DNA of 6,820 bases from Rhodospirillaceae bacterium (GCA_003488105.1 DNMS01000280.1:1-6820); one strand, 5' to 3'; positions 1 to 5,939 are shown, counted from the first letter of the stretch. Program-made: numbers and translations. Notes: generated from the letters alone by a model not told the origin.

Positions 1-173
1 CCAAGGGGCAACCTAGGGAAAGCTGGTGGAAGCATCGGGCTACAGGCCGTTCGGAAAACATGTCATGAAAGGCATGTTTCTAGGCCGAAGGTTGAGCACG
101 GGCCGGTCACAACTGCGCGCAGACTGCGCTTCTAGAAATCCCAACCCCCGCAACAGATCTCTTTCTTATTGCC
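1..173. other. Non-coding or gene-end stretch left of the protease-like gene
   Basis: No convincing gene is visible. Plus frame 3 is open from the left edge to a TGA at 66-68, about 21 codons, and plus frame 1 is open to a TAG at 133-135; either could be the tail of a gene that starts outside the window, but neither shows a recognisable motif. The stretch holds several small symmetric elements: an inverted repeat at 56-79, a GCGCA/TGCGC hairpin at 117-129 with a 3-base loop, a direct repeat of ACTGCGC at 112-118 and 123-129, and the palindrome TTCTAGAA at 130-137. None is followed by a clear run of T on either strand, so a factor-independent terminator is not supported. Confidence 0.4.
56..79. 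repeat. Short perfect inverted repeat (7-bp arms)
   Basis: AAACATG at 56-62 and CATGTTT at 73-79 are perfect inverted copies around a 10-base spacer. The arms are AT-rich and no T-run follows, so this fits a small operator or a chance palindrome better than a terminator. It lies about 95 bp beyond the stop of the minus-strand protease-like gene and may belong to a gene outside the window. Confidence 0.3.
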
Positions 174-1283
174 CTAGAAAGCCACCATGAACGCAGCCAA
201 AACGCCGAGCCAGTAATGGAGGATTGTGACTCCCACGAGGTTCTTCTGCTTGAGATAGAGGTATCCGAAAATAAAACTCGCAAAGAACGTGATCACCACG
301 GCGTCGATGCCAAAGGTGATGTGCAGCGATGCGAAAACGGTACTCGTCAGGAAGATCGAACGATGGCCTTTGGCGTCATCGAGAAATTTCTGAAACAAGC
401 CCTGGATAAGGCCGCGGGAGCCGACCTCCTGAAACAACGAGTGGGCGAAGTACTGAACAAGGAAATAGGGATCGATGGTCACTCCCATATCTTTCCCTGC
501 CGATGGTTCTTTGAACCAGACGAGATAGATCGCCGCCGGAATCGTGAGGAGGATACAGATTCCCATGGTGTCGCGGAACGACCGCCAGGCGCCCTCGCGC
601 TTGATGCCCAAGTCCGCCAGCGGAATCTTCATGACCTTGATGACCAGCAGGCAGGGCACGGCCAGGAAAAGAACCGTTTGCCAGGAGAACCCTGGATCGT
701 AGACGTCCTGAACGTAATCTTCGGCGACCAGATAGAACAGCATGGTCGAAATCAGAAAGATCGCGATCGTGAAGACCAGGAAATGGCCGAATTGATTCTG
801 CAGTTTTGTAATTTCCAACTGCCGTTGCAGGGACGCGACCATGTCGTCGCTCATCGTGCGGGCCCGTTCGGCAACAACGCTGGCCAACGCCCCTTTCAAA
901 TCACTGATGAACCCGTCTCCGCCGGGAAGCGTAACCAGGGCTCCTGCCGGGATAAGGATGAATTCACAGGGGGTTTCGGCCCTGAGGGAGGCCGAACGCT
1001 CGCCGCCGTCCAGGAAGACCAGTTCGCCCAGCAACTCGCCCGCTGAAACGGTGCTGAGTTCGACAAGGGATTTGTCCGCCAATTCGCGGACAACAGCCGC
1101 GGAGCCGGATAGCAGCAGATACAAAGTCGTTCCCAGGTCACCTTCCCGGAAAACGAATTGGCCGGGCGCAAACGACACCGTTTTTGAAACGGAAGCTAAT
1201 GCTTCGAGGGTTTCCGGTTTGAGGGCGGCGAAGGTAAGGTTCTTGTCAAACTCATCGACGATGCGTTGGTGTTCGTTTTCCAT
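174..1283 (-). CDS. Cyclic nucleotide-binding domain fused to CPBP-family intramembrane protease-like domain
   Basis: A 369-residue membrane protein. Residues about 15-125 form a CRP/PKA-type cyclic-nucleotide-binding domain: the phosphate-binding cassette GELLGELVFLDGGERSASL spans residues 82-100, with the family's Gly-Glu and Arg-Ser-Ala signature. Residues about 139-165 are a charged, probably coiled linker. From residue 165 there are several hydrophobic segments (about 165-187, 200-218, 239-256, 308-343, 349-368). The linker element PLADLGIKREGAW (221-233) and the motifs QEVGSR (285-290), FASLH (317-321) and HYWLG (356-360) align with the three CPBP (CAAX/Abi) motifs EExxxR, FxxxH and HxxxN. 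The first Glu is Gln285 (codon CAG) and the final Asn is Gly360, so proteolysis is uncertain; the domain could be inactive or bind a partner. I infer that a cyclic nucleotide gates the membrane domain. The ATG start is supported by AAAGG ending 4 bases upstream (complement of 1288-1292). It is divergent from the radical SAM gene. Domain calls are firm; substrate and activity are unknown. Confidence 0.88.
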   Translation of the reverse strand: MENEHQRIVDEFDKNLTFAALKPETLEALASVSKTVSFAPGQFVFREGDLGTTLYLLLSGSAAVVRELADKSLVELSTVSAGELLGELVFLDGGERSASLRAETPCEFILIPAGALVTLPGGDGFISDLKGALASVVAERARTMSDDMVASLQRQLEITKLQNQFGHFLVFTIAIFLISTMLFYLVAEDYVQDVYDPGFSWQTVLFLAVPCLLVIKVMKIPLADLGIKREGAWRSFRDTMGICILLTIPAAIYLVWFKEPSAGKDMGVTIDPYFLVQYFAHSLFQEVGSRGLIQGLFQKFLDDAKGHRSIFLTSTVFASLHITFGIDAVVITFFASFIFGYLYLKQKNLVGVTILHYWLGVLAAFMVAF

Positions 1284-1386
1284 GGAACCTTTGGACCAAT
1301 CCTGTTTCCAGCGATATTCTATTGATTAACGTTGGGGTGTCTTTGAATTTGCGCGGCCTAGAGCCAAGACATACATCTTTCCGTAT
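1284..1386. promoter_or_regulatory. Divergent intergenic region between protease-like and radical SAM genes
   Basis: Both genes must be transcribed outward from these 103 bp, or read from here as leaderless or short-leader mRNAs. The most AT-rich core is 1314-1330. On the minus strand TAGAAT (complement of 1316-1321) is a plausible -10 element for the protease-like gene, but no good -35 lies 17 bp before it. On the plus strand TTGATT (1322-1327) and TTGAAT (1343-1348) resemble -35 elements without a convincing -10 partner. No clear operator symmetry is seen. Confidence 0.35.
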
Positions 1387-2919
1387 ATGGGTACTGCATT
1401 GAAAAGAAAACATAAAGTTCTGATCATCAATGCTTATTTCGACCCATGGCGGTCGTCAACGCCGACGCGCTGGTTCATCCCCCGCGCCATGGCGCCCATT
1501 TACCTGGCCGGTGCCTTCAACCGCGGACGAACGGACGTAAAGGTATGGGACGAGGTTTTTGACGGGGCCTTGCTGGACCCTCGGATATTTAATTGGCCGG
1601 ACCTCGTCGTGTTCACGGGTTTGACGGCGGCGTTTGACCGGGCGCATCAGCTTTCCGCTTATTTCCGTCATGCCAACCCGTCCGTCGTCACGGTCATCGG
1701 CGGCGCAATCCCGCGCGCGCTTCCCGCGCTTTGCGCCGAGATCTTCGATTACGTCAGCCAAGGCGATGTGGAGGACCTCCCCGCGATCATCGCCGAGGTG
1801 TTCGACCTTTCTTGTGTCTCGGAAACAGGGGCGCCGCGCTTTGATTTGGCCCGGCCGACAATGGGGGTGGGGTATCTGGAAACGACGAAGTACTGCAACT
1901 TTGCCTGCTCGTTCTGTTCGTTGACGGGTGAAGGGCGGCAGTACCAGCCCCATTCCGAGCAATCGATCACTCGGCAGTTCGATGCCATGAAGCGTGTGAT
2001 GGGCGTCATGGTCCTGGACAATAACTTCTATGGAAACAGCCGGGAAAGTTTTCAGCGGCGCGTCGAAATGATCGGCGAACGTTGGCGGCAGGGCCAGTTC
2101 CGGGGGTGGGGGGCCTTGGTGACTGGCGATTTCTTCAAACGCCCCGAGAACGTGGAATTGATGGCCAAGAACGGCTGCAAGGCAGTGTTCTCCGGTGTGG
2201 AGTCGCTCGACCCAAAGGTCCTGAAATCCTTCAACAAAAAGCAGAGCGTGACTTCGGACCCGCAGGTACTGGCGAAATTGTGCGCCGAACATGGCATGTT
2301 CTTCGATTACGGCATGATCGCCGACTTCAGCCAACAGACGACCGCCGAGGTGAATGACCAGTTGAATGCCGTTCTGAACGAACCGTCTATTCCATTACCC
2401 GGACTGCTTTCGCTGACGATTCCCATCTTGGGAACACCCTATTTCGAGGCCTCGGCACGGGCCGGACGTTTGATGCCAAATCTTCTGTTAAGCGATATGG
2501 ACGGGCAAAAAGTGGTCGAATGGCCCATGGAGCCGCTGGAAAAGGTCGTGCCTTTCGTCGCTGAGCTGTTGCGGTTTCGCGGGCGGAAAGTTGCTCTTAT
2601 GCGCCATGCGGTCAAACATGCTTGGTACTGGCGCAAGCACTTCACCTGGGATCAGACAGCGTTGGCGTTCGCCCGCCCGCTTCATCGTTTCGGTGGTAAG
2701 GTCAATCTTGGCAGCGTTCGCCAGATGCGCCAGTCATTCCAAGAATCACGACCGACCTATTGCGCCATGAGCGATGGCTTGCGCTCCGCATACAAGCCGC
2801 AGGTTAAGTTGCCGGCAAAATTCGAAAAATGCTTCGAGCCACTTCGGATTACCGATGAGACGGGTGCACTTACCGACGAATTACTGAACGCCCGCAGCAG
2901 AACACCGGCCGTAGCATGA
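1387..2919 (+). CDS. B12-binding-type radical SAM protein, substrate unknown
   Basis: A 510-residue enzyme of the cobalamin-binding radical SAM class. Residues about 8-140 form a Rossmann-like B12-binding domain: a beta strand at 10-15, WDEVFDG at 54-60, the VVFTGLT strand at 74-80, the IGGAIPRALP loop at 104-113 and SQGDVEDLP at 124-132, matching the usual GGxHxxxLP and GExE landmarks with substitutions. There is no DxHxxG cobalamin-ligand motif. The radical SAM domain starts near 160. CNFACSFC (170-177) supplies the three cysteines (C170, C174, C177) for the 4Fe-4S cluster, and LDNNF (210-214) and GVESLD (270-275) are typical later motifs. The C-terminal 110 residues are unusually basic and aromatic (about 398-450) and match no domain I recognise. 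By class it should reductively cleave S-adenosylmethionine and could methylate or rearrange a carbon skeleton; relatives act on hopanoids, tetrapyrroles and peptides. The ATG at 1387 has no clear Shine-Dalgarno sequence, and an in-frame stop at 1327-1329 with no start codon between rules out a longer form. Its neighbours do not settle the substrate. Confidence 0.88.
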   Translation: MGTALKRKHKVLIINAYFDPWRSSTPTRWFIPRAMAPIYLAGAFNRGRTDVKVWDEVFDGALLDPRIFNWPDLVVFTGLTAAFDRAHQLSAYFRHANPSVVTVIGGAIPRALPALCAEIFDYVSQGDVEDLPAIIAEVFDLSCVSETGAPRFDLARPTMGVGYLETTKYCNFACSFCSLTGEGRQYQPHSEQSITRQFDAMKRVMGVMVLDNNFYGNSRESFQRRVEMIGERWRQGQFRGWGALVTGDFFKRPENVELMAKNGCKAVFSGVESLDPKVLKSFNKKQSVTSDPQVLAKLCAEHGMFFDYGMIADFSQQTTAEVNDQLNAVLNEPSIPLPGLLSLTIPILGTPYFEASARAGRLMPNLLLSDMDGQKVVEWPMEPLEKVVPFVAELLRFRGRKVALMRHAVKHAWYWRKHFTWDQTALAFARPLHRFGGKVNLGSVRQMRQSFQESRPTYCAMSDGLRSAYKPQVKLPAKFEKCFEPLRITDETGALTDELLNARSRTPAVA

Positions 2920-2922
2920 TCA
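2917..2922. other. Shared TGATCA palindrome carrying both convergent stop codons
   Basis: The radical SAM gene ends with TGA at 2917-2919 and the opposing glycosyltransferase gene ends with TGA read from 2922 to 2920. The two stops abut with no spacer and together form TGATCA. No terminator hairpin can therefore lie between the genes; any transcription stop must lie inside the opposing coding region or depend on Rho. Confidence 0.9.
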
Positions 2923-3951
2923 TGTCCGGGAGCCCTCAAAGGTAATCTGGGCAGTGCGGACATTGTCCAGGAACTGGCTTGTACAGGCCTCCCAGCTGAA
3001 CTGCAGGGCCCAGTCGCGGCAGCGATCCTGCGGAATGTGAAGGGCATCCAAGGCGGCTTGTCGAAGGTCGTCGGAGAGAATTCCCGCTCCGCTGTCTCCG
3101 ATTACATCGCGCGGCCCCATCACGGGATAGGCGGCAACCGGGACACCACAGGCCATTGATTCCAATAGGACCAGGCCAAACGTGTCCGTCAATGATGGAA
3201 AGACAAAGACGTCTGCGCTGGCGAAATGCCGCGCGAGATATTCGCCGAACTTGGCGCCTGTGAACAGAATATGTGGATAGGACCGGCGCAATCCGTTCAG
3301 TTCGGGCCCGTCGCCGACCACGACTTTCGATCCGGGAAGGTCCAAATCCAAAAAAGCCTTAATGTTCTTTTCGACCGCAACGCGTCCCACGTTGATAAAG
3401 ATGGGACGCGCCAGATTCGGTGGAAGGACCGAGCCGTCCATAGGTCGGAAAAGCTCCGCATCGACGCCACGGGACCATTTCATCAGATTGCGAAAACCCC
3501 GGCGGTGCAGGTCATCTTTGAGCGTGTCCGTTGCGACCATGCAGCCGGAACCGAAATTGTGGAACCGGCGAAACCATGCGTAGAACCAACTTCCGGGCAA
3601 TGGCGCGCGGGCTTCCACGTACTCCGGGAACCGAGTGTGGTAACTGGACGAATAAGTCTTGCCCATCCGGCGCGCCGCCGATCCCGCCAACAGCCCGAGC
3701 GGCCCCTCGGTGGCGATATGGATATGTTCGCATCCAAGTTCCTCGATCCGCTTTTGGACAGCACGGCGAGTCGTCAGCGACAGGCGGATTTCAGGATAGG
3801 TCGGGCATGGGATGGTCATGAATTCTTGCGGCGACAGGAATTCGACCCGCACGCCGAGTTTTTCCAACTCACGGGCCGTAAACTCTAGTGATCGCACAAC
3901 ACCGTTGACCTGTGGGTGCCAGGCGTCTGTGACCATAAGAATGGAGGTCAT
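2920..3951 (-). CDS. GT4-family glycosyltransferase, probable Agt-like diacylglycerol glycosyltransferase
   Basis: A 343-residue retaining glycosyltransferase of the GT-B fold, family 4. The N-terminal half has the acceptor-side loop HPQVNGVVRSL (12-22) and SYHTRFPEYV (103-112). The C-terminal half has the nucleotide-sugar-binding signature: GRVAVEKN (189-196), VVGDGP (211-216) and DTFGLVLLESMACGVPV (256-272), the last being the E/D-x7-E element with Asp256 and Glu264. Close family names in databases are GDP-mannose-dependent mannosyltransferase or 'glycosyltransferase family 1'. No signal peptide or membrane segment is seen, as usual for peripheral GT4 enzymes that work at the inner membrane. 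The ATG overlaps the stop of the upstream phosphoesterase gene (ATGA, complement of 3948-3951) and AGG lies 5 bases before it, so the two are probably translationally coupled. That pairing is the known arrangement of plcP and agt, where Agt adds a sugar or glucuronic acid to diacylglycerol during phosphate starvation. The donor sugar cannot be read from sequence; a role in another glycoconjugate remains possible. Confidence 0.85.
   Translation of the reverse strand: MTSILMVTDAWHPQVNGVVRSLEFTARELEKLGVRVEFLSPQEFMTIPCPTYPEIRLSLTTRRAVQKRIEELGCEHIHIATEGPLGLLAGSAARRMGKTYSSSYHTRFPEYVEARAPLPGSWFYAWFRRFHNFGSGCMVATDTLKDDLHRRGFRNLMKWSRGVDAELFRPMDGSVLPPNLARPIFINVGRVAVEKNIKAFLDLDLPGSKVVVGDGPELNGLRRSYPHILFTGAKFGEYLARHFASADVFVFPSLTDTFGLVLLESMACGVPVAAYPVMGPRDVIGDSGAGILSDDLRQAALDALHIPQDRCRDWALQFSWEACTSQFLDNVRTAQITFEGSRT
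3948..3951 (-). other. ATGA start-stop overlap coupling phosphoesterase and glycosyltransferase
   Basis: Read on the minus strand, the four bases contain the glycosyltransferase start (ATG) and the phosphoesterase stop (TGA). This is a classic translational coupling junction and shows that the two proteins are made from one mRNA in a linked ratio. Confidence 0.9.
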
Positions 3952-4778
3952 ATAGACCTGTTGCCGAATGCCGGCCTGGTCGTTGGATTGGTCGCATGGA
4001 CACGTTTTCGAGCCGGGTCAGTCCAGTAGATAACTTCCAATTTCCCATCATGATGTTCGGCCACGGCGGTGCAACTTTCCACCCAATCACCCGTATTTAC
4101 ATAATGAATGCCGTTCATTTCGCGGCTCATGGCGTGATGGATATGACCGCAGATGACGCCGTCCAGGCCACGTTTTTGGATGTCGTCTGCAACCACGGTC
4201 TCGAACTGTCCGATAATGTTGATGAAACTTTTCACGTGACGTTTGGCAAAGGCACCCAGCGACCAATACTCCAGCCCAAGGCGCCGGCGTATCCAGTTCA
4301 GCCATGTGTTGGATGTCAGCGCGACTTCGTAGAACCGGTCGCCTAGATAGGCCATCCATTTGGCGTTTTGCAGCACCACATCGTATTGGTCCCCGTGGGT
4401 TACGAAATAACGGCGGCCTTCCACGGTTTCATGAATTGCGTGCTCGAGGATTTCCACGTCGGCGACCATGCGACCGGAAAATTCACGAAAATTTTCATCG
4501 TGGTTTCCCGGGATGTAGATGATCTTGGTGCCGAGTTTCGCTTTCTTGAGGATGGCCCGAACGACGTCTTCATGAGCCCGGGGCCAGTACCGTTTTTTCT
4601 TGAGCCGCCAGCCGTCGATGATGTCGCCGACCAGATAGAGGTATTTCGATTCCGTATGCTTGAGGAAATCGAGGAGCATTTCCGCCTGACATCCCCGGGT
4701 GCCCAGGTGGATGTCGGAAATCCAGATCGAGCGGAACTTGTAAGACGTCTTCCGGTTTACAGCGTTCATGTCGTCCAC
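3948..4778 (-). CDS. plcP: LpxH-superfamily metallophosphoesterase, probable PlcP-type phospholipase C
   Basis: A 276-residue calcineurin-like phosphoesterase with every dimetal motif in order: SDIHLG (21-26; Asp22, His24), GDIIDGW (51-57; Asp52), GNHDE (91-95; Asn92, His93), THGDQYD (127-133; His128) and GHIHHA (211-216; His212, His214). Automatic annotation will probably call it UDP-2,3-diacylglucosamine diphosphatase (LpxH, a lipid A step). It is longer than E. coli LpxH (240 residues), and the insert around YWSLGAFAKRHVKSF (171-185) is typical of the alphaproteobacterial subgroup that contains Sinorhizobium SMc00171/PlcP. PlcP hydrolyses phospholipids to diacylglycerol and a phospho-headgroup when phosphate is scarce. 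The coupled glycosyltransferase downstream and the divergent lipid kinase support that reading. The start is uncertain: GTG at 4778 has no Shine-Dalgarno sequence, while ATG at 4769 (Met4) has a weak GGA 4 bases upstream. The superfamily is certain; PlcP rather than LpxH is inferred from subgroup features and context. Confidence 0.85.
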   Translation of the reverse strand: MDDMNAVNRKTSYKFRSIWISDIHLGTRGCQAEMLLDFLKHTESKYLYLVGDIIDGWRLKKKRYWPRAHEDVVRAILKKAKLGTKIIYIPGNHDENFREFSGRMVADVEILEHAIHETVEGRRYFVTHGDQYDVVLQNAKWMAYLGDRFYEVALTSNTWLNWIRRRLGLEYWSLGAFAKRHVKSFINIIGQFETVVADDIQKRGLDGVICGHIHHAMSREMNGIHYVNTGDWVESCTAVAEHHDGKLEVIYWTDPARKRVHATNPTTRPAFGNRSI

Positions 4779-4943
4779 GGCGGTTGTTGTCGCATGGCCT
4801 ATATTTAGTGGGGACTTTTATGTAATTGACCATATGTCCGCCATTACTTTCAGTCCCTGTCATGGAAACTTCACACACGGGAAATAGATTTGAAATTATA
4901 GTCGCAACAAAAGTGCCACATTCCTGGGTCTAAACGACACATC
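4779..4943. promoter_or_regulatory. AT-rich divergent promoter region between phosphoesterase and lipid kinase
   Basis: Both genes start outward from these 165 bp, the most AT-rich part of the window. For the minus-strand operon TAAATA (complement of 4802-4807) is a plausible -10 element about 24 bases before the GTG; the matching -35 position (complement of 4825-4830, GTCAAT) is weak, as expected if an activator is needed. For the plus-strand kinase, TAGATT (4885-4890) and TATAGT (4897-4902) are -10 candidates. A CTGTCAT element lies between them at 4857-4863. Confidence 0.45.
4857..4874 (+). promoter_or_regulatory. Candidate PhoB box (degenerate)
   Basis: CTGTCAT at 4857-4863 is a perfect PhoB half-site. 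Four bases later comes ACTTCAC (4868-4874), which keeps only the TCAC end of a second half-site. A third, weaker copy CTTTCAG lies at 4847-4853, but with a 3-base rather than 4-base spacer. TAGATT begins 10 bases after the box, the spacing usual for PhoB-activated promoters. The orientation points to the lipid kinase; no equivalent box facing the phosphoesterase operon was found. One half-site of 7 bases can occur by chance, so this is tentative. Confidence 0.3.
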
Positions 4944-5864
4944 ATGCCCGATTCAAACGCCCTCCCGGGGGAGCCGGACACGCTGATGGCTGCTCCCCGC
5001 AAGGTTCTTGTGATCTTCAACCCGACCGCCGGGGCGCGCCGCCGCGCGCGCCTGACCCGTATTCTGGAGATCATGTGGAGCCTCGGCGCCGACGTCACCC
5101 TGCATGAAACCCGGGCCCGCGGCGATGCGGAACGCACGGCGCGCGAAGCATCTACCGAGGTCTATGACGTGATCGTCGCCGCCGGCGGCGACGGCACCAT
5201 CAACGAGGTCATCAACGGCCTGGCGGGGCGGCAGATGCCGCTGGGCATCATCCCGCTGGGCACGGCCAACGTGCTGGCCGCCGAACTGGACCTGCCGACG
5301 GACGATGTCGGTTTGGCCCGCACCATCGCCTTGGGCCGCACCCGGCCGGTCAACCTGGGCGACGTCAACGGACGGCGCTTCGTAATGATGGCGGGCGTCG
5401 GCTTTGACGCCCATGTGGTGGCCTCGGTCGATGCGGGCCTGAAACGGCTGATCGGCAAATCGGCCTATGTGTGGGAAACGCTCTGCGGGTTCTTCCGCTA
5501 CAAGTTCCGGTCCTACCGGCTGATGGTCGACGGCAAACCTTATGAGGTGGGCTCGGCCGTGTTCGCCAACGGCCATTTTTACGGCGGGCGCTTCGTTTGC
5601 GCCAAGGATGCGGCCTTGGGCGACCCGCGCCTGCATGTCTGCCTGTTCAAATCCGTGGGGCCGTGGAGTGCGCTGCGCTACACCGTCTGGATGGTCTTGG
5701 GCCGGCTCGATAAATTGCCCGATTACGAAGTTATCCCCGCGACCTCGATCATCGTCGAGGGCGTGGCCGGTGAGCCCGTGCAGGGCGACGGCGACATCGT
5801 CACCCGCCTGCCGCTGGACGCCCGCATCGCGCGTGAGCGCCTGAACATGCTGGTTCCGGCATAA
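4944..5864 (+). CDS. Diacylglycerol kinase-family lipid kinase (YegS/DgkB type)
   Basis: A 306-residue soluble lipid kinase of the DAGK catalytic family. It transfers the ATP gamma-phosphate to a lipid hydroxyl, most likely diacylglycerol to phosphatidic acid. The nucleotide-binding N-terminal domain has FNPTAG (25-30), GGDGT with NE two residues later (81-88) and PLGTAN (104-109). The C-terminal beta-sandwich domain has AGVGFDA (150-156) and VQGDGD (279-284), the late catalytic-loop motif, with Asp where many members have Glu. Length is normal for the family and there is no membrane segment, unlike the small integral DgkA. The ATG at 4944 lacks a good Shine-Dalgarno sequence; ATG at 4986 (Met15), preceded by GGAG and GGA at 12 and 7 bases, would give a start right before the first beta strand and is a real alternative. 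The gene is divergent from the plcP-like operon whose product would supply its DAG substrate. Codon use is clearly more GC-rich than in the genes to its left. The exact lipid is inferred. Confidence 0.88.
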   Translation: MPDSNALPGEPDTLMAAPRKVLVIFNPTAGARRRARLTRILEIMWSLGADVTLHETRARGDAERTAREASTEVYDVIVAAGGDGTINEVINGLAGRQMPLGIIPLGTANVLAAELDLPTDDVGLARTIALGRTRPVNLGDVNGRRFVMMAGVGFDAHVVASVDAGLKRLIGKSAYVWETLCGFFRYKFRSYRLMVDGKPYEVGSAVFANGHFYGGRFVCAKDAALGDPRLHVCLFKSVGPWSALRYTVWMVLGRLDKLPDYEVIPATSIIVEGVAGEPVQGDGDIVTRLPLDARIARERLNMLVPA

Positions 5865-5908
5865 GGGTTTTTCCCGCCTCCCTCTTTATCGGCAGCGGCC
5901 TTCCTCTC

Positions 5909-5914
5909 TAGACT
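5909..5914 (+). promoter_or_regulatory. Possible -10 element for the DinB-family gene
   Basis: TAGACT lies about 40 bases before the DinB-family start, with TTTATC (5885-5890) 18 bases upstream as a poor -35 match. No terminator hairpin is visible between the kinase stop and this point, so readthrough from the kinase gene (87-bp gap) is equally possible. Confidence 0.2.
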
Positions 5915-5939
5915 GGCGGGCCGTCCCTCCTCCCCCCGA

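Noticed and set aside
216..1046. Long plus-strand open frame opposite the protease-like gene (276 codons)
   Set aside because: It runs antisense to a gene with clear domains and has a low-complexity, charged, motif-free translation typical of antisense shadow frames.
1456..2334. Long minus-strand open frame opposite the radical SAM gene (292 codons)
   Set aside because: The plus strand carries the cysteine cluster and the ordered radical SAM motifs; the antisense translation has no recognisable motif and is rich in His, Arg and Pro as expected for a shadow.
3948..4778. Calling the phosphoesterase LpxH of lipid A synthesis
   Set aside because: The superfamily fits, but extra length, the alphaproteobacterial subgroup insert and coupling to a GT4 enzyme favour PlcP. 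LpxH activity is kept as an alternative and not fully excluded.
4953..5636. Minus-strand open frame opposite the lipid kinase (227 codons)
   Set aside because: High GC removes stop codons from the antisense frame; the kinase frame has all family motifs.
5865..5885. GGGTTTTTCCC after the kinase stop as a terminator
   Set aside because: The stem would be only three base pairs and the T-run lies in the loop, not after the stem.
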